The notes under the pieces are model-generated. The model made no database searches and was not told the DNA's origin. It saw only the letters and a program-made list of their open reading frames with translations. Shown here in pieces: positions 24,541 through 32,417 of a stretch of DNA of 40,695 nt. Where the stretch lies: contig JANQLZ010000152.1 of assembly GCA_028280325.1 (NCBI GenBank), positions 1 through 40,695 of the forward strand, written 5' to 3'. The position numbers were made by a program, and so were the translations under genes. Positions within the stretch are counted from its first letter, which is position 1, and each line of letters opens with the position of its first letter. Source of the DNA: Bacillota bacterium. Lineage in GTDB: Bacteria; Bacillota; UBA994; PWPR01.

Positions 24541-24646
24541 CAGCTCAAGGAATAGAAGAAATTTTATACAAAGATAATACGGGGCAGTATATCTTTGAGA
24601 AAATTTCTTTGTGTGACGCAGTAGATGGGTATGATTATGGGAGCCT
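24530..24646 (-). repeat. Family A palindromic repeat, copy 4 (inverted, one end lost)
   Basis: On the minus strand it begins GGCTCCCATAATCATACC, has stem AGAAATTTTCTCAAAGATA with TATCTTTGTATAAAATTTCT, loop GATATACTGCCCCGTATTATC, and ends at CCTTGAGCTGATTCAACG. The terminal GTGAGCCACGG part is missing and replaced by the family B array. Confidence 0.72.
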
Positions 24647-24728
24647 CCACCGAAAGAAGCAATAACCTAACAAAATATTTGCTTCTACCTACAATAAACC
24701 CAGGTGACAAGTCATATCTTTCGCAGGA

Positions 24729-24746
24729 GCTAAATATATATTTAGC
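24729..24746. promoter_or_regulatory. Perfect palindrome upstream of spoIVFA
   Basis: GCTAAATATATATTTAGC is an 18-bp perfect palindrome 43 bases before the spoIVFA start. It could be an operator or a weak hairpin. I found no convincing sigma-E promoter match in the surrounding bases. Confidence 0.4.
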
Positions 24747-24789
24747 AAGGACTAGTTAATACCCATAGGTAGATGTAGGAGGTGAATAA

Positions 24790-25452
24790 ATGAGTAGAAA
24801 GAGAGGCTTGAAATATTACGAGCAGTACAGGTCGTACCGAAAAAAAAATCGGCAGGGCAATAGTTTTCTGAATCTTAGTTTAAGTTACAGAATAATTATT
24901 TCTGCGCTGATACTTTTAATAGCAATAATACCTGTTATTCTGAAAGACACCTGGATCGGAAGTAACAGAGCTTATCTGGAAAAAGTATTTTTAACCCATC
25001 TGTCCTTTGATGAAGTCAGGGAAGTCGCTGGAAAAATCTTTACTAATGAAGATAATGCTCAGCCAGTAGTTAAGGATGAAGATTCTTATACCTTAAATGA
25101 AATCCCACCGATTAGCCAACCTGTAATCGGTCAGCTTTCTGAGGACAGTACTTCACAGGATAGTGTAGTTATAACTGCTCCGGAAGGGTACCCGGTGGTA
25201 GCAGTCCTTAATGGTAAAGTTAAAGCAGTCAGACAGTCCGGTCAGAACATGGAAGTAGAAATAGACCATGGTAAAGGGCTGACAACTGTTTATACATATT
25301 TAAAGGCAGTCGGAATTAAGCCTGAGGATGAAGTACAAAAAGGCACTATAATTGGTTATACCGGCAAAGTGAACAACTCAAGTGGAGTAAGCTTCAGTGT
25401 CAGGCTCGACGGTGAACCGGTAAACACCAAAAATCTGATAACGGGGAAATAA
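24790..25452 (+). CDS. spoIVFA: SpoIVFA-like stage IV sporulation protein, degenerate M23 domain
   Basis: This 220-residue protein has a basic N-terminus, one membrane segment (about 33-53, IIISALILLIAIIPVIL) and a C-terminal LysM-free M23 fold (about 130-218: APEGYPVVAVLNGKVKAV, IDHGKGLTTVYTYL, GTIIGYTG). The catalytic HxH of M23 peptidases is replaced by FSV in GVSFSVRLDGEPV, so it is not an active peptidase. This is the pattern of SpoIVFA, which holds and regulates the SpoIVFB protease in the outer forespore membrane. The adjacent spoIVFB supports the call. Start set by AGGAGGTG. Confidence 0.85.
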   Translation: MSRKRGLKYYEQYRSYRKKNRQGNSFLNLSLSYRIIISALILLIAIIPVILKDTWIGSNRAYLEKVFLTHLSFDEVREVAGKIFTNEDNAQPVVKDEDSYTLNEIPPISQPVIGQLSEDSTSQDSVVITAPEGYPVVAVLNGKVKAVRQSGQNMEVEIDHGKGLTTVYTYLKAVGIKPEDEVQKGTIIGYTGKVNNSSGVSFSVRLDGEPVNTKNLITGK

Positions 25453-25453
25453 T

Positions 25454-26323
25454 ATGACATTAGGCCAATTGGCGGGGGTAAAAATAAAAATAAGCCCTCT
25501 TTTTTTTATTTTACTGATAATTGCAGCTGTAAATGCCGAGCTAGTCTTAATAACAGTTTTCTTTAGTTTGGTATTGGCCCATGAAATGGGACACATTTTA
25601 ATGGCGCTGCATCTGAACCTGAATCTTTATGAAATCGAGTTGCTACCTTTAGGCGGTACAATTCGAATAGCCAGTGGCAGTGAAATAGAACCAAACAAGG
25701 AAATCAAATTAGCCATAGCTGGTCCTATTGTCAATATTATGCTCCTGGCTTTTGCAATATTATTGAGCAGTATAATTCCTATAGAAATGCATCAGGTTGC
25801 TGAGCTTTTTGTTAAAGGCAATATTCTTTTAATTTTTTTTAATTTATTGCCGATATTACCATTAGACGGGGGCAGAATTTACAGAGCTCTGCTAGTGCGA
25901 AACCGGGGATTTATCAATGCTACCAAGTATATTCTGTTGGTCAGCTTGATAATGATCTGTTTTTTACTCTTATTATCGATAGTCGGCATTATCTATCAGC
26001 TGGCGAGCTGGTCTTTGCTGTATCTTTCTGGTTTTTTACTGTACAATTTTATTATGGAATACCGCACCTATCGGTTGCATTTTATGAAACACTACCTTGC
26101 AGGTGAGAGCCAGAGCCGTAAAAAGGTTTGGCAGACTAATACCCTGACAGCGGACTATAATATGGCTGCCAAAGACGTTATTAAACAGTTCGTGCCAGGT
26201 AAATACAATATCGTCATAGTTATTGATAACCGCGGCCGGGTGGCAGGCAGATTGACAGAAAGGCAGATTATCAAAGCAATCCATCAGAGTGGCCCTGCTG
26301 TAAAGATTAAAAATATTGAATAA
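25454..26323 (+). CDS. spoIVFB: SpoIVFB-like intramembrane site-2 metalloprotease
   Basis: This 289-residue M50 protease has the zinc motif H43-EMGH47 in a membrane segment and the third ligand in LPLDGG (D138). About six hydrophobic segments span residues 12-205. The C-terminus (about 225-285) is a CBS-like domain (NIVIVIDNRGRVAGRLTERQ) as in SpoIVFB, which senses ATP. SpoIVFB cleaves pro-sigma-K in the mother cell. It starts one base after the spoIVFA stop. This pair is strong evidence that the organism sporulates. Confidence 0.9.
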   Translation: MTLGQLAGVKIKISPLFFILLIIAAVNAELVLITVFFSLVLAHEMGHILMALHLNLNLYEIELLPLGGTIRIASGSEIEPNKEIKLAIAGPIVNIMLLAFAILLSSIIPIEMHQVAELFVKGNILLIFFNLLPILPLDGGRIYRALLVRNRGFINATKYILLVSLIMICFLLLLSIVGIIYQLASWSLLYLSGFLLYNFIMEYRTYRLHFMKHYLAGESQSRKKVWQTNTLTADYNMAAKDVIKQFVPGKYNIVIVIDNRGRVAGRLTERQIIKAIHQSGPAVKIKNIE

Positions 26324-26381
26324 GCCAGAAACTATCTTTTCACCCTGGGTTAAGGTATAATTAATATTTGGGGTGAACGCA

Positions 26382-28223
26382 ATGAACTACAACGAAAAAA
26401 TACTGAGAATATTGCCTCTGGTACAGCGTCCCGCCAGATACATCGGTAACGAAGTAAACAGTATTCATAAAGATTTTAATCAAACTGAAACAACAATGGC
26501 GTTAGCCTTTCCGGATATATATGAAATTGCTATGGCTTACCCTGGCTTTCAGATATTGTACAATACAGTTAATTCACAACCCCAGGCTTTAGCTGCCCGG
26601 GTGTTTGCCCCGGCTTTGGATATGGAGCGGTTGATGAATCAACATCAAATCCCATTATTTACTTTAGAAAATCATCAAGCAGTCAGGGATTATGATTTGC
26701 TGGGCTTTACTCTGCAATATGAACTGAGCTACACCAGTGTTTTAAATATGATCAGGCTCTCGAATATACCATTAAGGGCTAAAGACCGAACAGATGAAGA
26801 CCCATTTATTATGGTTGGAGGGCCCTGTGCTTTCAATCCTGAGCCCCTGGCTGAGTTCATTGACTTTGTAGTTTTGGGCGAGGCCGAAGAAGTTCTGGTA
26901 GAGATCATTAAAACCCATCAGCAGTGGAAAAAGAGCGGGGAAGCAAGAGAATCTTTTTTAGAAAAGGTTGCCAAACTGCAGGGAGTGTATGTACCGTCAT
27001 TTTACCAGGTAAGTTATCAGCAAAATGGGTTAATCAGTGAGGTAGTACCGATCCATAAATCTGCTCCCGAAGTAGTTTTAAAAAGAGTCATTAAAGAAAT
27101 GGACAAGGTATCATATCCTTTAAAACCGATTGTTCCGTATATTGAGGTGCCTCATGAGCGAATGGTATTAGAGCTTTTTCGAGGCTGTTTAAGAGGATGC
27201 CGATTTTGCCAGGCAGGTTTCATTTATCGTCCGGTACGGGAAAGGAGCGTGCCTAACCTTTGTAGTCAGGCGGAGCAGATCATGAACAACACCGGATATG
27301 ATGAGGTATCTTTAATGTCTTTGAGCAGTACCGACTATTCGGCAGTCCATGAACTGGTTGCTGAATTAAACAGAATCCTGGTTCCTGAAAACGTCAGCAT
27401 ATCTTTGCCATCTCTCAGAATAGATAATTACGATATTGAATTAGCCCAGGAAGTACAGAAAGTGCGTAAAAGGGGCCTGACTTTAGCGCCAGAGGCTGGT
27501 ACCCAGCGGTTGAGAGACGTCATTAACAAACAGGTCACCTCTGAAGACCTGTATACGGCAGTCAGCTCGGCAATCGAAGCAGGATGGAAAAGGGTTAAGC
27601 TATATTTTATGATCGGCTTACCGACAGAAACAGCAGAGGATATCGACGGGATCTACGAGCTGGCCTTAAAAACTGCTAATCTGGGGCGACATGGCCCAAT
27701 TAACGTGACGGTCAGTACAGCGGGATTTGTGCCCAAGCCTAATACCCCTTTTCAATGGGCCGCCCAAAACACTGTCCAAGAATTGGAGTCCAAACAGCAC
27801 CAACTCAAGGGATTATTCAGAAGACACAGGTACATTAAATTTAACTACCATGAAGCCAGGGTTAGTTTTTTGGAGGCTGTTTTGGCCCGAGGGGATAGGC
27901 GTTTGGCTGATGTTATTGAGCAGGCCATGTTGGCGGGGGCGCGTTTGGATAGCTGGGATGAGCACTTTGACTGGCAGTTGTGGCAGCAAGCCTTTGAAGA
28001 CAGCGGTATAGACCCAGCCTTTTATGCCAGTCGTCAGCGCAGTTACAGTGAGATCCTGCCCTGGGATCACTTAAGCTGTGGCGTCGATAAAGAGTACTTG
28101 TGGAAAGAATACTTAAATGCTCTGGAAGCAGCTGTAACTGTAGATTGCCGTCAGAATAATTGTACTTTCTGCGGAGCTTGTCCCAATTTGCAGGCAGAGG
28201 TTCTGCTCACTAAAGGAGAGTAA
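26382..28223 (+). CDS. TIGR03960-type B12-binding radical SAM protein
   Basis: This 613-residue protein has an N-terminal cobalamin-binding-like region (about 1-200, FPDIYEIAMAYPGFQILYN, MVGGPCAFNPEPLAEFIDF), a radical SAM core with CLRGCRFCQAG (CxxxCxxC), and a C-terminal cysteine cluster CRQNNCTFCGAC. The family is conserved in Firmicutes next to the DUF2344 protein, RNase G and rplU; the reaction is unknown and rRNA/tRNA modification is a common guess. ATG 26382 is chosen over GTG 26373, which lies within the GGGGTG ribosome site. Confidence 0.9.
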   Translation: MNYNEKILRILPLVQRPARYIGNEVNSIHKDFNQTETTMALAFPDIYEIAMAYPGFQILYNTVNSQPQALAARVFAPALDMERLMNQHQIPLFTLENHQAVRDYDLLGFTLQYELSYTSVLNMIRLSNIPLRAKDRTDEDPFIMVGGPCAFNPEPLAEFIDFVVLGEAEEVLVEIIKTHQQWKKSGEARESFLEKVAKLQGVYVPSFYQVSYQQNGLISEVVPIHKSAPEVVLKRVIKEMDKVSYPLKPIVPYIEVPHERMVLELFRGCLRGCRFCQAGFIYRPVRERSVPNLCSQAEQIMNNTGYDEVSLMSLSSTDYSAVHELVAELNRILVPENVSISLPSLRIDNYDIELAQEVQKVRKRGLTLAPEAGTQRLRDVINKQVTSEDLYTAVSSAIEAGWKRVKLYFMIGLPTETAEDIDGIYELALKTANLGRHGPINVTVSTAGFVPKPNTPFQWAAQNTVQELESKQHQLKGLFRRHRYIKFNYHEARVSFLEAVLARGDRRLADVIEQAMLAGARLDSWDEHFDWQLWQQAFEDSGIDPAFYASRQRSYSEILPWDHLSCGVDKEYLWKEYLNALEAAVTVDCRQNNCTFCGACPNLQAEVLLTKGE

Positions 28224-28224
28224 A

Positions 28225-28938
28225 ATGCGATATTGGATCAAATTTACTAAAGAAGGGTTACAAAAGTACATTTCGCACCGGGATATGTTAAAAGTAATGA
28301 ACAGAACAATGAAGCGAGCCAGAATTCCGATCGCATTCTCCCAGGGCTTTAACCCTCACGCTTTGATTTCGTTTTCAACTCCTTTAGAGCTGGGAGTAGC
28401 CAGTATCACTGAGTTTATGGGTGTTCATCTTACCCAAGAGTTAGAAACTGAAGAGTTGGCCCGCTCTTTTCAACTGCATTTGCCCCCAGGTTTTGTTATT
28501 ATCTCGGTTATGAAAGTACCTAGAACAGCCCCGAAGCTGATGGCCTGGATAGGTTTTGGAGTTTATCAGATTAAGTCCGATGCTTTTACTGCAGGGTTAT
28601 TAAAGTCATTTATTGGCGATATTAGTAAGCAGGAAGAGATTACTGTTTTAAAGTATAGTAAAAAGAAGCTAAAGAAAATTAACGCTAAACCACTCATTAA
28701 ACAGCTGGATATAGTTAATGGAAACGAGTTGCAGGCTACCCTGCAGACAGGTCAGAGCGGGAACCTGAAGGTCAGTCAGTTTATTGAGGTCTTTGAGCAG
28801 GTGTCAGGCCAAAAGATTGAGGAATGGTCCGCTACCAGAATAAAGCTATTAGGTTTAGAGCAGGGTGATTTATTGTCACCAGTAGCATTAATTCATCAAA
28901 ACTACTTGAAGGAGGGAAGTTTTTGTCAAGTGAAATAA
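28225..28938 (+). CDS. TIGR03936/DUF2344 radical SAM-associated protein
   Basis: This 237-residue protein opens with RYWIKFTKEGLQKYISHRDM and RIPIAFSQGFNPHALISF, signatures of DUF2344 proteins, which are often fused to or encoded next to the TIGR03960 radical SAM protein. It starts 1 base after the upstream stop and its end overlaps rng by 16 bases. Its function is unknown; it is probably a partner or substrate-binding part of the radical SAM enzyme. Confidence 0.87.
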   Translation: MRYWIKFTKEGLQKYISHRDMLKVMNRTMKRARIPIAFSQGFNPHALISFSTPLELGVASITEFMGVHLTQELETEELARSFQLHLPPGFVIISVMKVPRTAPKLMAWIGFGVYQIKSDAFTAGLLKSFIGDISKQEEITVLKYSKKKLKKINAKPLIKQLDIVNGNELQATLQTGQSGNLKVSQFIEVFEQVSGQKIEEWSATRIKLLGLEQGDLLSPVALIHQNYLKEGSFCQVK

Positions 28939-30611
28939 TTGTTAATGTTAATATCAGAGAAATTAGATTAGCATTAATGGAGAACGGGAGCTTACGGGAA
29001 ATTTACCTGGAGAAGCCGGATCAACATCGAATTGCGGGGAATATTTACAAAGGAAAAGTAGTAAACGTACTTCCTGGAATGCAGGCCGCATTTATTGATA
29101 TCGGCTTAGAAAAAAATGCATACTTATACGTTTCCAATGCCCTGCCAATTGAAACAGTACTGAATGGTCGCAGAAAGAAAAGAAAACGCAAAAAAATCAA
29201 CGAAATTTTACACCCTAATCAGAGTGTGATCGTCCAGATTACCAAGGAGCCGATTGGCTCGAAAGGGGCACGGATAACCTCGAGAATTTCTTTGCCCGGA
29301 CGTTATATGGTGTTGACTCCTTTGGACAATCATATTGGCATATCACATCGCATTGCCAAAGAGAGCGAACGAAAAAGATTGCGAAAACTGGCCAATGAAG
29401 TATGCCAGAATGGCGAAGGGCTGATTGTCAGAACTGCAGCCAGCGGGATAAGCAATAAAGAGCTAAAGCGGGATTACAGATTTTTAAAACTGCTTTGGGA
29501 GAACATTAAAGACAAATCCCGTAAATCAAAAGCCCCTGCGCTTTTACACCATGATGCAGATTTAATTTTTAGAGCAGTTCGAGATATTTTTGAGAGCGAT
29601 GTTAAAAAGTTTATTATTGATGATCGCAAGGTTTATCAGCGGGTGCTTTCTATTGCCAGTGATTTAGCACCGGATTGCATTGATAGAGTTTTTCTTTACA
29701 CTCAAAATCGGGATATATTCGATACCTTTGGCGTCGAAGCTGAGATTAATAAGGCACTTAAGAGAAAAGTCTGGTTAAAGTGTGGAGGTTATTTAATAAT
29801 TGATAAAACCGAAGCTATGACCGTGATTGATGTTAATACCGGAAAATTTGTCGGTAAAAAAAATCTGTCTGATACGATATTAAAAACCAATTTAGAGGCA
29901 GCTTCAGAGATTGCCCGTCAATTGCGATTGCGGGATATCGGCGGGATTATCATTATTGATTTTATAGATATGGAAACAGAAGTGAATCAAATGAAAGTTC
30001 TGCAGGCTTTGGATGATGCAATCATTGATGATCGAGCTCAGCCGACTGTGCTGGGGATTACCGGATTGGGTTTAGTAGAGATGACCCGTAAAAAAGTCAG
30101 CTTTGGCTTATCGGAAATAATGCAGAAAAATTGCCCTTATTGTGAGGGTTCAGGCAGAGTTATATCTGAAGAAGCCATGTGCAGTTATCTTGAGAATGAG
30201 ATCAAAAAATACTTTTCAACATACAGTACAGAGGCAATTCTCATCGAAGTAAACCCCCTGGTTGCCGCTGTGCTAATTGGGGCTGGGGGTTCGAATCTCA
30301 ACAGATTAGAGAAAGAATGCAATGGTACAATTTTTGTGCGTGGAGCCGAGCACCGTCATGTCAGTGATTGGATGATTATCAGTGCCGGAACCTCTGAAAG
30401 CGTTCAGATGCAGGCCCTGCCGGTCAGCGAAGGTGATCGCTTGTCGGTATTTATTGAGGAGCGGCATCAGAATAATCCCAGCATTGGTATTGCCCGGGTT
30501 AATGGATATGTATTGCAGGTTCCTGACGGCGGTCCGCATGTTGGTAAGAGAATCAGGCTGGAAGTTAAGAAAACCTTCCGAACCTATGGAATTACTCAAA
30601 TTGTTCAATAA
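28923..30611 (+). CDS. rng: Ribonuclease G/E family endoribonuclease
   Basis: This 562-residue protein begins with an S1-like RNA-binding domain (about 35-130: NIYKGKVVNVLPGMQAAFIDIG), followed by the RNase H-like/DNase I-like catalytic region with metal aspartates in MTVIDVNTGKFVGKKN and IIIIDFIDME, and the zinc-link CPYCEGSG. It cleaves AU-rich single-stranded RNA and matures rRNA. It has an extra C-terminal part (about 430-562) with a TRAM-like VEERHQNNPSIGIARVNGY end. It starts at TTG with AAGGAGGG upstream, inside the preceding gene. Confidence 0.93.
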   Translation: MSSEIIVNVNIREIRLALMENGSLREIYLEKPDQHRIAGNIYKGKVVNVLPGMQAAFIDIGLEKNAYLYVSNALPIETVLNGRRKKRKRKKINEILHPNQSVIVQITKEPIGSKGARITSRISLPGRYMVLTPLDNHIGISHRIAKESERKRLRKLANEVCQNGEGLIVRTAASGISNKELKRDYRFLKLLWENIKDKSRKSKAPALLHHDADLIFRAVRDIFESDVKKFIIDDRKVYQRVLSIASDLAPDCIDRVFLYTQNRDIFDTFGVEAEINKALKRKVWLKCGGYLIIDKTEAMTVIDVNTGKFVGKKNLSDTILKTNLEAASEIARQLRLRDIGGIIIIDFIDMETEVNQMKVLQALDDAIIDDRAQPTVLGITGLGLVEMTRKKVSFGLSEIMQKNCPYCEGSGRVISEEAMCSYLENEIKKYFSTYSTEAILIEVNPLVAAVLIGAGGSNLNRLEKECNGTIFVRGAEHRHVSDWMIISAGTSESVQMQALPVSEGDRLSVFIEERHQNNPSIGIARVNGYVLQVPDGGPHVGKRIRLEVKKTFRTYGITQIVQ

Positions 30612-30614
30612 TAC

Positions 30615-30643
30615 TTGCATTTAAGCCAAAAAACTGCTATTAT
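30615..30643 (+). promoter_or_regulatory. Sigma-A promoter of rplU operon
   Basis: TTGCAT (30615-30620), a 17-base spacer and TATTAT (30638-30643), immediately after the rng stop. It would start transcription at about 30650, just before the L21 leader. Confidence 0.7.
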
Positions 30644-30649
30644 AAGTTT

Positions 30650-30742
30650 TCGAGGTGCTTCGTCAAAACCGCTCGTACCAGGTTTCAAAATGTCTCTGAC
30701 TACCTGTAAAGCGGCGAGTCTCAGACAGGGAGGTGTGCAAAC
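30650..30742 (+). ncRNA. Ribosomal protein L21 leader (autoregulatory 5' UTR)
   Basis: The 93-base leader contains CCGCT (30669-30673) pairing with AGCGG (30710-30714), an inner AGGT/ACCT stem, and GTCTC elements ahead of AGACAGGGAGGTG. This matches the Firmicute L21 leader layout in which L21 binds its own mRNA leader. Position directly upstream of rplU supports it. Pairings were judged by eye. Confidence 0.7.
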
Positions 30743-31054
30743 ATGTACGCAATTTTAGAAGCTGGTGGTCGACAACACCGAGTAGCTGTTGGTGACAAAC
30801 TTAAAGTAGAACTAATGGCAGCTGAATCTGGTAGTCAGGTTAGTTTTGATAAAGTTTTAATGGTTAACAACGGAACAGATTTAAAAGTCGGCAAACCTTA
30901 TGTAGATGGTGCTACTGTAAAGGCCAATATTATTGAACATGGCAAGGGCAAGAAGGTTGTTATACTTAAATATCGACCCAAAAAGGATTCTCGCCGTAAA
31001 CAGGGCCATCGACAACCATACACTTTGCTTGAAATCACCGCAATCGAAGGTTAA
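30743..31054 (+). CDS. rplU: 50S ribosomal protein L21
   Basis: This 103-residue protein has standard L21 sequence: MYAILEAGGRQHRVAVGDKL at the start, VLMVNNGTDLKVGKPYVDGA in the middle, and KYRPKKDSRRKQGHRQPYT near the C-terminus. It binds 23S rRNA domain VI. First gene after the L21 leader, followed by prp and rpmA, the conserved Firmicute order. Confidence 0.97.
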   Translation: MYAILEAGGRQHRVAVGDKLKVELMAAESGSQVSFDKVLMVNNGTDLKVGKPYVDGATVKANIIEHGKGKKVVILKYRPKKDSRRKQGHRQPYTLLEITAIEG

Positions 31055-31056
31055 TA

Positions 31057-31440
31057 ATGATAAGAGCAGTTTTCTGGCAGAACCCACAGAAGCACATCTA
31101 TAAATTCAGTGTTATTGGCCATGCCGGCTATGGCGAGAAAGGCAGCGATATTGTTTGTGCTGCGGCATCAGCCTTAGTATACAGTACGGTCAATGGGCTC
31201 ACTGAAATAATTGGGATTCCAGTTGATTGTCTCACAGCCGATGGTGAAATATTATGCCAGTTACCAGATAACCGGAGTAAAGAAAACAGCTGTGTCCAAA
31301 TATTATTAAAAACATTACGCTTAGGGTATCAATCCTTAAAACGGGAATACCCAAATAACATAACAGTGAAAACAATTACCCTATCCTTATCGGGAGGTGA
31401 AGACCATGTTAAGAATGAACATTCAACTATTTGCTCATAA
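31057..31440 (+). CDS. prp: Ribosomal-processing cysteine protease Prp
   Basis: This 127-residue protease has the catalytic pair His in [16 protein letters not shown] (H23) and Cys (C34). It removes the N-terminal extension of L27, present in the next gene. Located 2 bases after rplU and overlapping rpmA by 35 bases. The tail of the ORF is a little longer than usual ([18 protein letters not shown]). Confidence 0.93.
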   Translation: MIRAVFWQNPQKHIYKFSVIGHAGYGEKGSDIVCAAASALVYSTVNGLTEIIGIPVDCLTADGEILCQLPDNRSKENSCVQILLKTLRLGYQSLKREYPNNITVKTITLSLSGGEDHVKNEHSTICS

Positions 31441-31699
31441 GAAAGGTGTCGGCAGTTCCAGAAATGGCCGGGACAGCGAATCCAAGCGTTTAGGGGTTAA
31501 AAGACATGACGGCCAGTTTGTGCGAGCTGGATCAATTTTGGTTCGACAAAGAGGAACTAAGATTCATCCTGGCAATAATGTGGGCCGTGGTGGTGACGAT
31601 ACATTGTTTGCGTTAACAGACGGTGTTGTTTCTTATCAACACCTGGGGAAAAGACGTAAAAAGGTATCAATCTGCCCTGTCAAACACATAGCTGATTAA
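31406..31699 (+). CDS. rpmA: 50S ribosomal protein L27 with Prp-cleaved N-terminal extension
   Basis: This 97-residue protein begins [18 protein letters not shown]. The extension ending in QLFA is the known cleavage motif of Prp, leaving mature L27 starting HKKG. The rest is typical ([39 protein letters not shown]). ATG 31406 follows GGGAGGTG at 31392-31399; an upstream GTG at 31397 lies inside that site. Translation begins within the prp gene. Confidence 0.96.
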   Translation: MLRMNIQLFAHKKGVGSSRNGRDSESKRLGVKRHDGQFVRAGSILVRQRGTKIHPGNNVGRGGDDTLFALTDGVVSYQHLGKRRKKVSICPVKHIAD

Positions 31700-31725
31700 A
31701 GCTTTAGTTTAAACTACAATAATAT

Positions 31726-31753
31726 AAAACTTCCGGAGTCTCCGGAAGTTTTT
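31726..31753 (+). terminator. Terminator 1 after rpmA
   Basis: AAAACTTCCGGA-GTC-TCCGGAAGTTTTT, a perfect 12-bp stem with a T tail, closing the rplU-prp-rpmA transcript. Confidence 0.9.
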
Positions 31754-31767
31754 ATACTCTCGCAGTG

Positions 31768-31793
31768 CTTCCAGCTTAACTGGAAGTTTTTGT
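31768..31793 (+). terminator. Terminator 2 after rpmA (tandem)
   Basis: CTTCCAG-CTTAA-CTGGAAG followed by TTTTTG. It is the second of two tandem terminators and shares the CTTCC/GGAAG stem end with the first. Confidence 0.8.
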
Positions 31794-31863
31794 TTACCTG
31801 ACAGGCAGGAATAATAACTTGAATTATCTAAATAGATTATGTAGTTTAATATAGGAGGAAATC

Positions 31864-32388
31864 ATGAATAAATCAGATTCTTTAAACAATGAAGATAAAA
31901 TTATTAGATTTTGGCGGGCAATTGGCCATGACTACATAAATTATTTACATGATATATCCTTAAGAGTGCAGCTTGGCAAACAGTCTAATGAAGTAATTTA
32001 CTATATTGAAGAGTTGGCAGCGAACTTGAAAGAAATAAGGGTTATTACTACCAGCTTTCGCCTGGTTGACATGTTTCAGCTGCAGAAAATATTGTTCAGG
32101 CTGGTATCAGCCGGTTATACAATAGTCAATAATACAACCATAAGTGAAGAAAAGCTGGCTTTACAAAACCCGGATGCTATAAATCACTTTATTGATATTC
32201 TGCTGGATAATGGCTCAAAAATCTATAGCGAAGATAAATTTATTGAGGTGAATTACACATCAGCTGGCAATATCAAATTATCATTTCCATACATTGAAAA
32301 AAGCATTATAATTAGCATGATAATAAACGAAGCTGATATTGTACTGCAAGAGGATAAAATAACCGGAGCAATTGTACTGATAATATAA
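31864..32388 (+). CDS. Spo0B-like sporulation phosphotransferase domain protein
   Basis: This 174-residue protein lies between rpmA and obg, exactly where Bacillus subtilis has spo0B. Its N-terminal part contains FWRAIGHDYINYLHDISLRVQLGK, which resembles the Spo0B phosphoacceptor helix (RHDWMNKLQ), placing the phosphorylated histidine at H22. A second helix (ELAANLKEIRVITTSFRL) would complete the hairpin. The C-terminal half (about 85-174) is a degenerate GHKL-like region with no ATP-binding glycines, as in Spo0B. It probably passes phosphate from a Spo0F-type regulator to Spo0A, or acts as a sensor-kinase dimerisation domain. GGAGG at 31854-31858 sets the start. Sequence similarity is weak; synteny is the main evidence. 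Confidence 0.68.
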   Translation: MNKSDSLNNEDKIIRFWRAIGHDYINYLHDISLRVQLGKQSNEVIYYIEELAANLKEIRVITTSFRLVDMFQLQKILFRLVSAGYTIVNNTTISEEKLALQNPDAINHFIDILLDNGSKIYSEDKFIEVNYTSAGNIKLSFPYIEKSIIISMIINEADIVLQEDKITGAIVLII

Positions 32389-32417
32389 TTGATTGGATTT
32401 GAAAGGGGCCTGGCCCA

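Noticed and set aside
23778-24789. A hidden protein gene in the 1-kb tract after rodA
   Set aside because: All frames are broken; the tract is explained by repeat families A, B, C and D.
27727-28070. Frames opposite or within the radical SAM gene
   Set aside because: They lie inside a well-supported CDS and show no recognisable family or ribosome site.
31818-31856. Promoter for the spo0B-like gene
   Set aside because: TTGAAT with TTTAAT has a 20-base spacer, too poor to call.
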